Assembly (NCBI GenBank): GCA_951813285.1
Contig: OX638355.1
Span: 2,046,653-2,110,652, forward strand
Length of the DNA stretch: 64,000 bases
Source: Terriglobia bacterium
GTDB taxonomy: Bacteria; Acidobacteriota; Terriglobia; Versatilivoradales; Versatilivoraceae
Direction: 5' to 3'
The notes under the pieces were generated by a model. The model saw only the letters and a program-made list of their open reading frames with translations, was not told where the DNA came from and made no database searches. The position numbers and the translations under genes are program-made. Below, one piece after another: positions 15,912 to 25,572 of the stretch; position 1 is the stretch's first letter; each line of letters begins with the position of its first letter.

Positions 15912-17831
15912 ATGATCCTGGATGTCATGCGTCGGCAAAAACGGTTGTTTGCCTGGGTGATTCTGCCTTTGCTGGTGGTGGGCCTGGTGAGCTATCTGAT
16001 CCCGGGAGTCGGGGGGGTATGGGGCCATGAGATCGGCGTGCCCTTTGTCGCCCGCGTGGGAAGCGCCGAGATCTCGCCGACGGAGCTGAAGGTTGCCCTG
16101 TACCGGTTTCTGCGAAGCAGCCAAGTGCCCTATGATCGCAAATTGTTGAGACAGTTGAGGATCGAACAGCAGATCCTCAATCAGCTCATCAGCCGGGAGA
16201 TCGTCTTCCAACAGGGCCGCCGGCTGGGAGTGGACGCCACATCCGAGGAGATTCAGGAGAAAATCCTGACCGTTCCGGCCTTTCTCGAAGAGGGGAACTT
16301 CTTTCTCGCCCGGTACAAGGCGATCCTGCGCCAAAACGGACTGACGGTGGAGGAATTCGAGGAATCGATTCGTTACGAGATCATGCAGGAAAAATTGCGT
16401 GGTCTGGTCACTGAATATGTGAATGTCTCCGATTGGGAGGCCGAGGAAGACTATCGGCTTCGGAACGAGAAGGCCAGAGTCCGCTATGCGGTCATTGACC
16501 CGGCGTCGTTCGAGGGAACGGAGTTCATTGCCCTGGATGAGATCACGGCCCACTACGAAGAGAACAAGGCGACCTACCGTCTTCCGGAGCAGCGTCAAAT
16601 CGAGTATCTCCTGGCGGACATCAGCCGGCTCAGGGCCACCTTCGAGCCCACTGACGAGGAGATGCAGGACTACTACCGGAAGAACCGGTCCGAATTTCAG
16701 GTTCAGGAACAGGTTCAGGCTGCTCATATTCTGTTCAAGACCGCCGGCGAGTCGGACGAGTCCGTGCAGAAGATTCGGCAGAAGGCCGAGAAGGTTCTTG
16801 AAGAGGCCAAGGCGGGCAAGGATTTTGCCCAATTGGCGAGGCGGCACTCCGAGGACGGTTCGGCTGCAAACGGCGGAGACTTGGGATTCTTTGGCCGCGG
16901 CAGGATGGTGCCTGAATTCGAACGGGCGGCATTCGGCCTGGCCAAGGGTGAGATCGGCAATCTGGTGACCACCCAGTTTGGATTTCACATCATCAAGGTG
17001 CTTGAGAAGCAGGCCGCTCGCACCCAGGCCTTGAAAGAGGTGGAAGGCCTCATTCGGTCATCGATCACCAGTGAGAAGGCCGAGGAGGCTGCAAGGGACC
17101 TGGCCGACAAGGCCTTCCGGCAAACCAGGAATGAACGCTCCTTCGAGGAAATTGCCACGGAGTTGGACCTGGTGTCTGAAACCTCGCCCTTATTCTCTCC
17201 GGGAGCCGCCATTCCCGGGATCGGCAACGCACCCGATCTTTCGACCAAGGTGTTCTCCATGTCGGAGGCATCCATCAGCGCACCCCAGCGGGTCCCCAAC
17301 GGTTTCGTCCTGGCCCGCCTGGTTCAGGTGAAGCCCTCCGGAGTTCCTGAATTGGAGGAGGTGCGTCGCAGGGTGGAACAGGACCTGATAACCAAGAAGA
17401 GCAATGTCATGGCTCAATCCAAGGCCGAGGACCTGGTCAAGAATGTGAAGGCCGGTCGAAAGTTGTCATCAGCGGCGCGGCGAGCCCGTATCGAGGTCAA
17501 GCTGAGCGATCCCTTCAGCCGCAATGGATCCATCCCCGATCTGGGTGCAAGCACCCCGCTGGATGATTTTGCCTTTTCGGCCAAGGAAGGAGAGGTCAGC
17601 GAGCCCATCCAGGTGGGCAGGCGGCTGGTGGTGGCTGTTCTCACCGAGAGGCAGGATATAGATCCGGAAAAGTTTGCCGCGGAAAAAGAGGAGATCCGCA
17701 ACCGGTTGGTGACCCGGAAGCGGCAGACCGTTTTCGACGCCTTCCTGGAAGGGGCCAGGACCCGGATGCAGGACCAGGGAGATATCCTGGTGAACCAGGC
17801 CCGCCTGGACGAAGTTTCCGCCCAATTCTGA
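15912..17831 (+). CDS. Membrane-anchored peptidylprolyl isomerase, PpiD/SurA type
   Basis: 639 residues. One N-terminal TM ([20 protein letters not shown]) is followed by a SurA_N-like helical region (about 40-240). A single parvulin domain spans about 267-366 ([10 protein letters not shown] ... [17 protein letters not shown] ... [13 protein letters not shown]). A long C-terminal region contains a second, degenerate parvulin-like segment ([15 protein letters not shown]). Architecture and length match PpiD, a periplasmic foldase for outer-membrane and secreted proteins near the Sec translocon. It is divergent from mreB and has its own promoter at 15835-15863. Confidence 0.88.
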   Translation: MILDVMRRQKRLFAWVILPLLVVGLVSYLIPGVGGVWGHEIGVPFVARVGSAEISPTELKVALYRFLRSSQVPYDRKLLRQLRIEQQILNQLISREIVFQQGRRLGVDATSEEIQEKILTVPAFLEEGNFFLARYKAILRQNGLTVEEFEESIRYEIMQEKLRGLVTEYVNVSDWEAEEDYRLRNEKARVRYAVIDPASFEGTEFIALDEITAHYEENKATYRLPEQRQIEYLLADISRLRATFEPTDEEMQDYYRKNRSEFQVQEQVQAAHILFKTAGESDESVQKIRQKAEKVLEEAKAGKDFAQLARRHSEDGSAANGGDLGFFGRGRMVPEFERAAFGLAKGEIGNLVTTQFGFHIIKVLEKQAARTQALKEVEGLIRSSITSEKAEEAARDLADKAFRQTRNERSFEEIATELDLVSETSPLFSPGAAIPGIGNAPDLSTKVFSMSEASISAPQRVPNGFVLARLVQVKPSGVPELEEVRRRVEQDLITKKSNVMAQSKAEDLVKNVKAGRKLSSAARRARIEVKLSDPFSRNGSIPDLGASTPLDDFAFSAKEGEVSEPIQVGRRLVVAVLTERQDIDPEKFAAEKEEIRNRLVTRKRQTVFDAFLEGARTRMQDQGDILVNQARLDEVSAQF

Positions 17832-18568
17832 CCCTGACCGGCCTTTCTCGCCGGGTCCCTCCACACAACAGGCGTTTCGCCGGGCGACCGACGCCGACGG
17901 CAGCTCCGCCGCATTCCCGAGACCACGCGACGCTGAAGCGACCTGGCGGCGCCGCGGACCGCTGACTCGCGGCCCGCGGGACCCCCCACCGCATCAGCCT
18001 TCGCCTGCGGCTCGGCTTCTGCGACTCCCCCACCGCAACCGACGCACGCCGGCGGTTACCGCTACGGCGCACAAGATCTCGCCTTTGGCTCGCCTTGTGC
18101 GAACCCCCCTCCGCATCAGCCTTCGCCATTCGGCTCGGCTTCTGCGACTCCCCCTCAAGGGGGGAGTGATACCCGTGTTATGAAGAGGGAACGGAGTCTA
18201 TGCGTTAGACTGGGAACATGGTTTACATCCTGCCCGGGAATCGGGCAAGGCGCCCCATGCAAGCCTCAAGAATCACTCCCCCCTTGAGGGGGAGTCGGAG
18301 AGACAAGGGCGCAGCCCGCAGTCGATCCGGAGGGGGGCAAACGCGGCGTCTCGTAAGAGCCGATCGGCAGTGCTCGCAGAGCCACGAAGCGAGACGGACC
18401 TGCTTCAACGGCACGCGTTGCCGCAAAGCTGCGCCGGAGGGGGGCCAACACGGCGTCCCGGAAGTGACTACCAGCGACACGCCCTGAAACTCTTTGGGCG
18501 TCAGGGGCATCACAACCAGCATTCTCTTGAAACGCAATCCGGTCAATCGAACAGGAAGGAGAAAGGCC
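17832..18568. other. Repeat-rich intergenic region
   Basis: 737 nt, of which about half is repeat copy A (17984-18348). The rest is GC-rich non-coding sequence with no recognised RNA gene. The final 25 nt hold the AGGAAGGAG ribosome-binding site of the next gene. Confidence 0.6.
17984..18348 (+). repeat. BIME/MITE-like palindromic element, copy A
   Basis: The core 18146-18296 (151 bp) has perfect 25-bp terminal inverted repeats (18146-18170 and 18272-18296, beginning GACTCCCCCTCAAGG). Each arm is itself nearly palindromic. Between them lies a conserved segment with GGGAACATGGTTTACATC. Flanks on both sides (CCGCATCAGCCTTCGCC on the left, GGGCGCAGCCCGCAGTCGA on the right) are also shared with copy B at 27337-27701 and, reversed, with copy C near 33.6 kb. 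No transposase is present. Confidence 0.85.
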
Positions 18569-19942
18569 ATGCAAACTCTTGAACGGACAATCTGGTGCCT
18601 TAGCGCCGTTTTGCTGCTGTCCCTGGCGAGTTGGGCTCAGGACCGGGGCGCCGGGCGTGAAGCCGCCGCGAGGAGGACGGCCGGGGGAAGGGCGGCGATG
18701 CAGGATCGGGTGAGGGCCATCCGCCTCAACCAATCCAGCCTGGCCCCATCTCTGCTGAAGCTGCGACGCCACCTGCAGCAAGCCAATCAGGAGAGCTTTG
18801 AGGGCGACAACTACATCAGCTTGATTCCACTGGTCACCAACGAGAACGGATCCCGCACCAACGTCGGCCTCAACAACTTCAGCCGGTTTTCGGTGCGCAA
18901 GGGGGAAGACCCGGAAGCCAGCGTGGCCGTCGGCCTGTACGATCCATCTGGAGAGCTGGACCGCACGGGTGTCTATGACGTGCGATCGAACGGAATGCAT
19001 CAGATCGATGATGTCTTTAGCAAACTGGACCCGGTTGACGGAGGAGGGGCGGCAACCACCGGATGGTTGCTGATCCTTTCGGATACGCCCGTTACCGCTT
19101 GGGCCTCGGTGATTCTGGATCGGGTGAGCAACGACCCCGCCATGGAGTTGGCGATTGCGGACCAGATCTTCAAACCGGCGGCCTATGTAGAGAGCCAGGG
19201 GACTCCCTCCAACCCGCTTCTCATTCAGTCTTCGGCAGGAGTGGGATCCTTCAAGTCCCGGTTGGCGGTGGTCAACATCGGCAACGGCGCAGGGCGGCTC
19301 CAGATCAAACTCCTCAACGTTGCTGGAGACCTGCAAGAGTCCCTACCGCCGGTCGATGTTCGAGCAAACGGCATGTTTGTGAACAACGACATTCGTTCGA
19401 CGGTGCCTGGCACCTTTGGTCCGATCGTCGTCGAGGTCGAGGACCTCAACCCCACCCAGGGGCACCTCGAGCCGCGCATCGTCGCCACTTCCCTGGTCGA
19501 AAGCACCACCGGTCCCTTCGCCGGGTTTTTTCCCGCCTTCGCCCTGCCGCAACCCGATAACCCGGCCATGGCCGGAGTTTGGGAAGGCGAGGTCACCGGG
19601 GAGATCATGAACGCTCAAGTCCAGGTGACGCTCCATCAGGAGAGGGATATGCTCTACGGGACCCTTGGCATCCTCAGCGGTAGCTTCCCTACCACCGACA
19701 GGGACTTTCTCGTTATCGGGGAAGTCGTCAACGGATCCTTTTTCCTGGAAATTCGGGACCGATTCGATGACTGCTTCGAAGAGGACGATCCCTGCACCTT
19801 TATCGGCTATCGGATGTTTGCCCCTTCCATCAGTGGGGATACCATGGACGGCGATACCATCTACTTCGACGAATCGGACCAATTTGACAAGGGAAATTTC
19901 AGCCTGACCCGGATTGGCGCCGTCTACCCTCCCGACGAATAG
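18569..19942 (+). CDS. Secreted protein of unknown function
   Basis: 457 residues from ATG 18569, which follows AGGAAGGAGAAAGGCC; an upstream start at 18494 lacks such a site. A Sec signal peptide is clear (LSAVLLLSLASWAQD). The central part (about 80-320) is beta-rich, with phrases such as FIPLVTNENGSRTNVGL-type text repeated in altered form, reminiscent of choice-of-anchor or adhesin-like modules. The C-terminal 110 residues (MAGVWEGEVTGEI ... YGTLGILSG) resemble a small beta-barrel of lipocalin type. No catalytic motif was recognised. It lies directly downstream of repeat copy A. Confidence 0.7.
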   Translation: MQTLERTIWCLSAVLLLSLASWAQDRGAGREAAARRTAGGRAAMQDRVRAIRLNQSSLAPSLLKLRRHLQQANQESFEGDNYISLIPLVTNENGSRTNVGLNNFSRFSVRKGEDPEASVAVGLYDPSGELDRTGVYDVRSNGMHQIDDVFSKLDPVDGGGAATTGWLLILSDTPVTAWASVILDRVSNDPAMELAIADQIFKPAAYVESQGTPSNPLLIQSSAGVGSFKSRLAVVNIGNGAGRLQIKLLNVAGDLQESLPPVDVRANGMFVNNDIRSTVPGTFGPIVVEVEDLNPTQGHLEPRIVATSLVESTTGPFAGFFPAFALPQPDNPAMAGVWEGEVTGEIMNAQVQVTLHQERDMLYGTLGILSGSFPTTDRDFLVIGEVVNGSFFLEIRDRFDDCFEEDDPCTFIGYRMFAPSISGDTMDGDTIYFDESDQFDKGNFSLTRIGAVYPPDE

Positions 19943-20077
19943 GGTATTCACAGCCATCCCACCGGTCGCGGGGAGAATATCTTTCCTCCCCGCTTCCTTT
20001 TCTTCACCCGCCTTTTTCTTCTGGCTTGACAACCTGTCCCCTTGCTTTCAAGCTTTGGGACCGGAGGTTTGCAGGCC

Positions 20078-20755
20078 ATGCCCAAACAGTGTCCCAGTTG
20101 CCAGCAGATGCTTGACGACAGCGCAAGCTTGTGCCCCATTTGCGGAGCGCCCGTGGGTCACGTGGATCCCAATCCCAAGCCGGCAAACGTCCCACTGGAA
20201 CAAACCTCTTCAATTGCCGGCGAACCCGCCCCCGTCGAACCTTCACCGCCGCCGGCGACTTCGCCACCCCCGTTCCCACCCGCTCCCGGGTCCAGCCTGA
20301 CCAAGCCGGCCTTGATGGCCGGAGTCGTTCTGGGAGTGCTCTCCGCCATGCCCTACGTGAACATCTGCTGTCTGCTCTGGGTGGCAGGCGGCGGAGTCCT
20401 GGCGGTCTACTTTCTGCGGACCGAGACGCCGGGATTGATTTCGTCCGGGACCGGCGCCAGCCTGGGGCTTCTCACCGGCCTGTTCGGCTCCCTGGTCTGG
20501 TTGTTCCTGGAGGTTCTGGTCAGGTTGGTCTCCGGGCCGGAGAACCTGGACAGTGTTCGAGATCAGTTTGCTGCGATAGAAGGCCTTCCGCCCGAGTTCG
20601 TGGAGCAGGCGATGGAGTTCTTGAGCGATCCGCTCGACCCTGTTTTTCTCATCGTCAGCCTGTTGACCAAGTTGATCCTTTGCGGGATCTTGACCACCTT
20701 GGGCGGAGTCCTGGGCGCCTATCTGTTCGGGAAAAGCCGCGCCAACCAGTCCTGA
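20078..20755 (+). CDS. Zinc-ribbon membrane protein of unknown function
   Basis: 225 residues from ATG 20078 (MPKQCPSC), preceded by GGAGG; an in-frame start at 20042 is less likely. Two CxxC knuckles (CPSC, CPIC) form a zinc ribbon in the first 25 residues. A Pro-rich linker follows (about 30-75), then at least three membrane segments (ALMAGVVLGVLSAMPYV, GLLTGLFGSLVWLFLEVLV, LLTKLILCGILTTLGGVLGA). This matches the widespread zinc_ribbon + DUF4199/DUF5684-like layout, but no specific family can be assigned by eye. Confidence 0.65.
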   Translation: MPKQCPSCQQMLDDSASLCPICGAPVGHVDPNPKPANVPLEQTSSIAGEPAPVEPSPPPATSPPPFPPAPGSSLTKPALMAGVVLGVLSAMPYVNICCLLWVAGGGVLAVYFLRTETPGLISSGTGASLGLLTGLFGSLVWLFLEVLVRLVSGPENLDSVRDQFAAIEGLPPEFVEQAMEFLSDPLDPVFLIVSLLTKLILCGILTTLGGVLGAYLFGKSRANQS

Positions 20756-20778
20756 ATGGCGTACACCCAACCGCTCCG

Positions 20779-20810
20779 GCAGCGCCCGCGGGGTGGCGAC
20801 CCCGCGCTGC
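20779..20810 (+). terminator. GC-rich hairpin, possible terminator
   Basis: GCGGGGT (20788-20794) pairs with ACCCCGC (20799-20805), extended by GCAGC/GCTGC outside a small bulge. It lies 24 nt after the zinc-ribbon gene. No T-tract follows, so termination here is a guess. Confidence 0.35.
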
Positions 20811-20964
20811 TCACCCAGAGGCTCCACTTTTGAAAAAAACTACGTGTTCTGCGTTCTTCGGCAATCACATTGGATCCCCGAGGACGCAACAAATATGCCG
20901 CATACGCGGCTCCGGGGCTGAGGGGTTCAATCGACCCCAGGCGCCGGCCTGGGGGATTCCATAC

Positions 20965-21055
20965 GAGCCGCGGAGCGGCGGCAGCACTTAGCCGTGGGCG
21001 TCAGCCCATGGAAAATGGTCGCGTGAGAGCCAAGCCGCGAAGGCGGCGACAGCAG
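20965..21055 (+). repeat. GAGCCGCGGAGCGGC dispersed repeat
   Basis: Consists of a GAGCCGCGGAGCGGCGGCAG module, then TAGCCGTGGGCGT, AGCCCATGGAAA and a second AAGCCGCGAAGGCGGCGAC module. The same order occurs at 30246-30340 and 52645-52730, and in inverted form inside the 189-bp array at 5.9-6.7 kb. Confidence 0.75.
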
Positions 21056-21101
21056 GGTGCGCAGGCGAAAGATGGGCGCAGGGATAGAGAGGATCGGGTC
21101 G

Positions 21102-22127
21102 ATGACCGTGGACCGGAAAGTAGCCTGGGGTTTGGCGGGATGTGGCGGCATCGCCGAAAAGCGGGTGGTGAAGGCCATTCAGGCGTCGGCGCAGGGCAGA
21201 CTGGCAGGTTGCACTCGCCGCAATCCTAAACGCCTGGCCGAGTTTCAGTCCCGGCATTCCATTCCCAAGGGCTATGCCGACTACCGGGAGATGCTGGGCG
21301 ACCCCGAGTTGGCGGCCGTTTACCTGGCGACGCCGGTGTGGCTGCATGGCGCCCAGACGATTGAAGCGGCCGAAAACGGCAAACACGTGTTGTGTGAGAA
21401 GCCGATGGCCATGAACCCGCAGGAATGCCGGCGCATGATCGACGCCTGCCGCGGCAACGGAGTCAAGCTGGGTGTCGCCTACTACCGGCGCTTCTATCCG
21501 GTGGTGCTGAAGATGAAAGAACTTCTGGATCGAGGGGCGATCGGCCGGCCCATTCTGGCGCGGTCCACCCTGGTGGAACATGCCCGGTTAAAGGAGGGAG
21601 GCCAACCGGGATGGAGGTTTGTGCGGAAGCAGGGGGGCGGCGGTCTGCTGATGGATATGGCCAGCCACCGCCTGGACGTGCTGGCCATGCTATTCGGGAC
21701 TCCCGAGTCGGTGTCGGCCTTCACCGATACCCATGTCTGTCCAATCGAAGTCGAAGACACCGGAAGTCTGCTCATCCGTTTCGCCGGGGGGATTCACGCC
21801 ATGGTCTTCGCCAGCCATTGCGTGGAGCCTCCGCGAGACGATTTCGAAATTCTGGGAGCGCGGGGATGTCTCAAGGCGGCGCCCCTCAACGGAGATCGAC
21901 TGGAGTTGACCGGAGCCGGCCGGAAGGCGTATCCGGTCCCCAAGGCGGAGAATGTCCATCGGCCCCTGATCGAGGATTTCAATGGCGCGATCCTGGAGGA
22001 CCGCCCACCCATCGTTTCGGGGGAAGAGGGGATGACAGCCTCCCTGCTGCTGGCGGCGGCCTATCGGTCGGCCCAATCGGGCCGGGCGGTTCAGCTGGAT
22101 CACCTGGCGGATGACGGTGCGGCGTAG
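21102..22127 (+). CDS. Gfo/Idh/MocA family oxidoreductase (first of a pair)
   Basis: 341 residues from ATG 21102 (MTVDRKVAWGLAGCGGIAEKR), with AGAGAGGA upstream; a GTG at 21057 would start inside the repeat. The N-terminal NAD(P)-binding fold has GLAGCGGIAEK. HVLCEKPMAMN supplies the conserved EKP lysine, and MDMASHRLDVLAMLFG is the usual C-domain segment with a substrate/catalytic His. Such enzymes oxidise or reduce sugars and inositols. It is followed after 66 nt by a second Gfo/Idh gene and then by a hydroxyacid dehydrogenase, suggesting a catabolic operon. Confidence 0.87.
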   Translation: MTVDRKVAWGLAGCGGIAEKRVVKAIQASAQGRLAGCTRRNPKRLAEFQSRHSIPKGYADYREMLGDPELAAVYLATPVWLHGAQTIEAAENGKHVLCEKPMAMNPQECRRMIDACRGNGVKLGVAYYRRFYPVVLKMKELLDRGAIGRPILARSTLVEHARLKEGGQPGWRFVRKQGGGGLLMDMASHRLDVLAMLFGTPESVSAFTDTHVCPIEVEDTGSLLIRFAGGIHAMVFASHCVEPPRDDFEILGARGCLKAAPLNGDRLELTGAGRKAYPVPKAENVHRPLIEDFNGAILEDRPPIVSGEEGMTASLLLAAAYRSAQSGRAVQLDHLADDGAA

Positions 22128-22193
22128 CCGAACTGCCTGCCAAGCGGATTATTCGAGAGTGGAACATCAGGCAAACTGGAAGGGACTGACGGC

Positions 22194-23237
22194 ATGGCGG
22201 AAATCGGATTTGGAATCATCGGGTGCGGAGGGGTGTCCGATGTGCACGCTCAGGCCATACAATCCATTCCCGGGGCCAGGCTGATCGGCTTCCACAACCG
22301 GACCCGGCCTCGGGCCGAACGGCAGGCCGAACGCTACGGCGTCGGTTGGGACCTGGACCTGGACCGTTTTCTCAAGCGCCCCGGCATGGATGCCGTGAGT
22401 GTCTGCACTCCCAGTGGAACTCACGGCGAGCTGGGAATGCTGGCGGCCCGGGCTGGCAAGCACGTCATGGTGGAGAAGCCCATTGAGGTGAACCTGGAGA
22501 AGGGCCGACTTCTGACCGCCGCCTGCCGGGAGGCCGGCGTCCGGCTGGGGGTCATTTTTCAGTCCCGATTTCTGCCGGCGGTCCAAAGAATTCGGGCAGC
22601 GGTGGAGGCCGGGGCTCTGGGGAAGTTGCTCCTGGGGGATGCGTCGGTAAGGTGGTTTCGCAAGCCCGACTATTTCCAGGACGGACCCTGGCGGGCTACC
22701 TGGGCCCTGGACGGCGGAGGAGCGCTGATCAACCAGTCGATTCACACCATCGACCTGCTGCAATACCTGGTGGGCCGCCCCCGGTCGGTGTTTGGATTTG
22801 CCGGGAATCTCCTGCACGCCTCGATCGAGACGGAGGATACCGCGGTGGCTGTTATAGAATTCGGATGCGGTGCCTTGGGCGTGATTCAGGGAGCCACCTC
22901 CCTGCGGCCGGGGTTCCCGCGCCGGCTGGAGCTCTTTGGCGAGAAGGGAAGCCTGCTTCTGGAGGGGGATGAGATCGCACGCTGGGACGTCCCCGGAACG
23001 ACCGGCGGGAACCGGGGCCGAACGGTAGCCGGGTCGGGGAGTTCCGATCCGTTCTCGGCCTCCATGAAGTCGGAGATGGCCAACCACCGACGGCAGTTCG
23101 AGGATTTCATCGCGGCCATTCGGGAGGACCGGCCTCCCCTGGTGGACGGGGAAGAGGGGCTCAAGGCCCTGGAGATTGTTCTGGCGGTCTACCGCTCGGC
23201 CAGAGAGAAAAAGCCGGTGGAGTTGCCGCCGGGTTGA
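22194..23237 (+). CDS. Gfo/Idh/MocA family oxidoreductase (second of a pair)
   Basis: 347 residues. The Rossmann motif is GFGIIGCGGVSDVHAQAI; the catalytic-lysine motif is HVMVEKPIEVN; the C-domain has GGGALINQSIHTIDLLQYL, including the conserved H-x-x-D pair. It is only distantly similar to the preceding Gfo/Idh protein, so this is not a recent duplication. GGAAGGGACTGACGGC precedes ATG 22194. The stop codon lies 26 nt before the next start. Probable cytoplasmic NAD-dependent dehydrogenase of a sugar or polyol. Confidence 0.88.
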   Translation: MAEIGFGIIGCGGVSDVHAQAIQSIPGARLIGFHNRTRPRAERQAERYGVGWDLDLDRFLKRPGMDAVSVCTPSGTHGELGMLAARAGKHVMVEKPIEVNLEKGRLLTAACREAGVRLGVIFQSRFLPAVQRIRAAVEAGALGKLLLGDASVRWFRKPDYFQDGPWRATWALDGGGALINQSIHTIDLLQYLVGRPRSVFGFAGNLLHASIETEDTAVAVIEFGCGALGVIQGATSLRPGFPRRLELFGEKGSLLLEGDEIARWDVPGTTGGNRGRTVAGSGSSDPFSASMKSEMANHRRQFEDFIAAIREDRPPLVDGEEGLKALEIVLAVYRSAREKKPVELPPG

Positions 23238-23263
23238 TGCGAGGGAATGCACAGGAGAGTGTC

Positions 23264-24145
23264 ATGGCACAAACGATCGGATTCATCGGTCTTGGCATCA
23301 TGGGAAAACCCATGGCCAGGAACCTCATCGAGGCTGGGTATCCGCTGGTGGTCTACAACCGGACGACTTCAAAGGCCGCAGAGCTGGTGGAATTGGGAGC
23401 ACGCCAGGTCGAGTCTCCCAAGGAGGTGGGGGCCAGTGCGGAGGTGGTCATCACCATCGTGTCCGATTCCCCGGAGGTGGAGTCGGTCGTTTTGGGAGAC
23501 AACGGGGTGATCGAGGGCATTGCCGAGGGTGGCGTCGTGGTGGACATGAGCTCCATTTCTCCCATCACCACTCAGCGGATTGCCGCCGAATTGAAGGGCC
23601 GGGGCGTCGCCATGCTGGACGCTCCCGTCAGCGGCGGCGAGATCGGCGCCATTCAGGGGACCCTCTCCATCATGGTCGGGGGAGAGGAATCGGTCTTTTC
23701 ACGGGTCAAGCCCATTCTGGAAAGCATGGGCAAGAGCGTGGTGCGTGTGGGCGAGATTGGGGCCGGAGGATTCGCCAAGCTTTCCAATCAAATCATTGTC
23801 GCCGGTGTGCTCCAGGCTGTCTCCGAAGCCATGGTCCTGGCCAAGAAAGCCGGTGTCGACATCCAGTTGGTGTATGAGGCCATTCGCGGCGGCATGGCCG
23901 GCGGCCGGACCCTGGACATGAAGATCCCGGCCTTTGTGGAGGGCAAGTTCGAACCCGGATTCAAGATGGACCTGCATATCAAGGACGTCAAGAACGCCCT
24001 GTTGGCGGGAAAGGCCTTGGGAGTGGCGCTGCCCTCCACCGGCCTGGTGCATGAGCTGTTCTCCTCCTGCAGTGCCCAGGGCAAGGGACAAAAGGATCAC
24101 TCGGTCATTTTTACGTTGCTGGAACAACTCTCGGGGTTGAGGTAG
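23264..24145 (+). CDS. NAD-binding beta-hydroxyacid dehydrogenase (GarR / 3-hydroxyisobutyrate dehydrogenase family)
   Basis: 293 residues from ATG 23264 (MAQTIGFIGLGIMGKPMARN), preceded by AGGAGAG; a start at 23234 overlapping the previous gene is less likely. Family landmarks are the GLGIMGKPM dinucleotide fold, the substrate loop DAPVSGGEIGA (Ser123) and catalytic Lys172 in GAGGFAKLSNQI. The set fits tartronate-semialdehyde reductase or 3-hydroxyisobutyrate dehydrogenase, which cannot be separated by eye. Likely co-transcribed with the two Gfo/Idh genes. Confidence 0.9.
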   Translation: MAQTIGFIGLGIMGKPMARNLIEAGYPLVVYNRTTSKAAELVELGARQVESPKEVGASAEVVITIVSDSPEVESVVLGDNGVIEGIAEGGVVVDMSSISPITTQRIAAELKGRGVAMLDAPVSGGEIGAIQGTLSIMVGGEESVFSRVKPILESMGKSVVRVGEIGAGGFAKLSNQIIVAGVLQAVSEAMVLAKKAGVDIQLVYEAIRGGMAGGRTLDMKIPAFVEGKFEPGFKMDLHIKDVKNALLAGKALGVALPSTGLVHELFSSCSAQGKGQKDHSVIFTLLEQLSGLR

Positions 24146-24275
24146 TCGTTCCGCGACTGGGCGGCGGAGGAGACGCACCCTCCGCGGAGGGTGATCGAGG
24201 CGGCTCTGGCGCCGGCAGTGGAACGCAGGAGGTCGGTAACTCCTGCAACCCAGGCCGCTTCAGGAGAGTGGCACT

Positions 24276-24656
24276 TTGCAATTCCAGGAGCATACGCCCT
24301 ATCGACTTGTCCGCTGTGAGGACCTTGAATCACTTCGTTCCATGATGGTGAATGGCGCATTCGCCTGCGCGTTCGAAGGCGACCATTCGATCCTGGTCCC
24401 GATTCCGGACGCAGAAAGCCATGCCGGGGACGACTGGGCCTGTTTTCGCATTGACGCGGATATTCCACTGGGCACGGTCGGTGTTGCCGCCGAGGTCACG
24501 GGGTTGCTGGCGGCGGCTGACATAAGCGTGCTGGTGATGAGCGGCTACCGTACCGATTACTTTCTTGTCCGTGACTCCCAGCGGCAATCGGCGCGGGATG
24601 CTCTGATCGGCGGGGGGCATCATGTCGACGTGCATCGTGAAAGGGGAGGCGAATAG
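24276..24656 (+). CDS. Small ACT-domain protein
   Basis: 126 residues starting at TTG 24276, supported by CAGGAGAG 8 nt upstream. The second half matches ACT_7-type (CASTOR-like) domains: ADIPLGTVGVAAEVTGLLAA followed by ISVLVMSGYRTDYFLV. These bind amino acids and often act as stand-alone sensors or regulators. Ligand unknown. It is 130 nt downstream of the hydroxyacid dehydrogenase and convergent with the methyltransferase gene. Confidence 0.75.
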   Translation: MQFQEHTPYRLVRCEDLESLRSMMVNGAFACAFEGDHSILVPIPDAESHAGDDWACFRIDADIPLGTVGVAAEVTGLLAAADISVLVMSGYRTDYFLVRDSQRQSARDALIGGGHHVDVHRERGGE

Positions 24657-24701
24657 GGGAGCGCTGCACGACGAATTTTGCAAAAGTCCCTATTGGATTG
24701 T

Positions 24702-24757
24702 CCCCGGGCTCACGCCCGGGGATTCGAGTCGAGCCGCGGAGCGGCGGCAGCAGCCAT
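24702..24757. repeat. Hairpin plus partial GAGCCGCGG repeat between convergent genes
   Basis: CCCCGGGC (24702-24709) and GCCCGGGG (24714-24721) form a perfect 8-bp stem with a TCAC loop. It is followed by GAGCCGCGGAGCGGCGGCAG, the first module of the dispersed repeat. The same hairpin-module order is present near 30.2 and 52.6 kb. Placed between convergent genes, it may serve as a bidirectional terminator. Confidence 0.65.
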
Positions 24758-24804
24758 CCCTGGTGTTCAATCTCAAACAAGCCCGGAGGCGGCGGCGCGG
24801 CGGG

Positions 24805-25572
24805 TTAGTTGGAGGGTCGTGATTGGCTCTTGGAATCCTTTACAAACACAAAGACGTGCTGCCAGGGAAGGAAATCGAGCCTGGATTGAAGTCGGAAACC
24901 CATGGGCAGGATTTCCAGCAGGACCTGCTTGACAGTCATCTTGTGTTCCGGCCTGATGGGCACCGTCGGATCCTCGCCACGGTATTCCACCAGAACCATG
25001 CGGCCGTCCTCCTTGAGGGACTCGCGGATCTTGGCAACCATCGCCTCCGGGTACTGAAACTCGTGGTAGACATCCACCATGAGCGCCAGGTCCACCGATT
25101 GGGCGGGCAGATTCGGGTCCACCGGCGTTCCCAGGATGGACTGGACATTCCTGATATCCCGCTTCCTCATTTCCGCCCCTAGGCGTTCCAGCATCTCAGG
25201 CTGGATTTCCACCGCCAGAACCCGACCCTCGGGACCCACCCGCCCGGCGATTCTCCAACTGAAATAACCGATTCCGGCCCCCACGTCCGCCACCGTCATC
25301 CCGGGTTCGATCCGCAGGGCATCCAGCAGGCGGTCGGGTATCTCCATCTTCTCCCGCTCGGGACGGTTGAGCCAATCGGCCCCGGCGGCGCTCATCACTG
25401 GAGCGATGATGCGCCCCTTGTAGCGAGTAGGGCCTTTGGCGCTCCTGTCCGAGTCGGAGCCAGGGAGTGTCGACGCCAGGGCCGCTGTCAGAAACAGGGA
25501 ATAGATGAGGGTAGCGAGAGGGTGTGTTTGGCGGAAGCGGAAAGGATTGACGGAGAGTAAGCGCGATCTCAC
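24805..25572 (-). CDS. SAM-dependent class I methyltransferase with N-terminal signal/anchor
   Basis: 255 residues, GTG start at 25572. A hydrophobic N-terminal segment (LATLIYSLFLTAALASTL) looks like a signal peptide or anchor, so the enzyme may be periplasmic. SAM motif I is VADVGAGIGYFSW, with the acidic residue in VLAVEIQPEML and motif IV-like LALMVDVYHEF. Substrate unknown. The GTG overlaps the stop of the Spy-like gene as GTGA (25569-25572), so it is the fourth gene of the sigma-factor operon. Confidence 0.8.
   Translation of the reverse strand: MRSRLLSVNPFRFRQTHPLATLIYSLFLTAALASTLPGSDSDRSAKGPTRYKGRIIAPVMSAAGADWLNRPEREKMEIPDRLLDALRIEPGMTVADVGAGIGYFSWRIAGRVGPEGRVLAVEIQPEMLERLGAEMRKRDIRNVQSILGTPVDPNLPAQSVDLALMVDVYHEFQYPEAMVAKIRESLKEDGRMVLVEYRGEDPTVPIRPEHKMTVKQVLLEILPMGFRLQSRLDFLPWQHVFVFVKDSKSQSRPSN

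Larger units (their letters stand above)
20756..21101. other. Intergenic region with hairpin and dispersed repeat
   Basis: 346 nt holding the 20779-20810 hairpin and a copy of the GAGCCGCGGAGCGGC repeat family (20965-21055). No coding region is supported. Confidence 0.5.

Noticed and set aside
15789-16988. 399-codon open frame on the minus strand
   Set aside because: Antisense of the PpiD-like gene, typical of high-GC codon bias.
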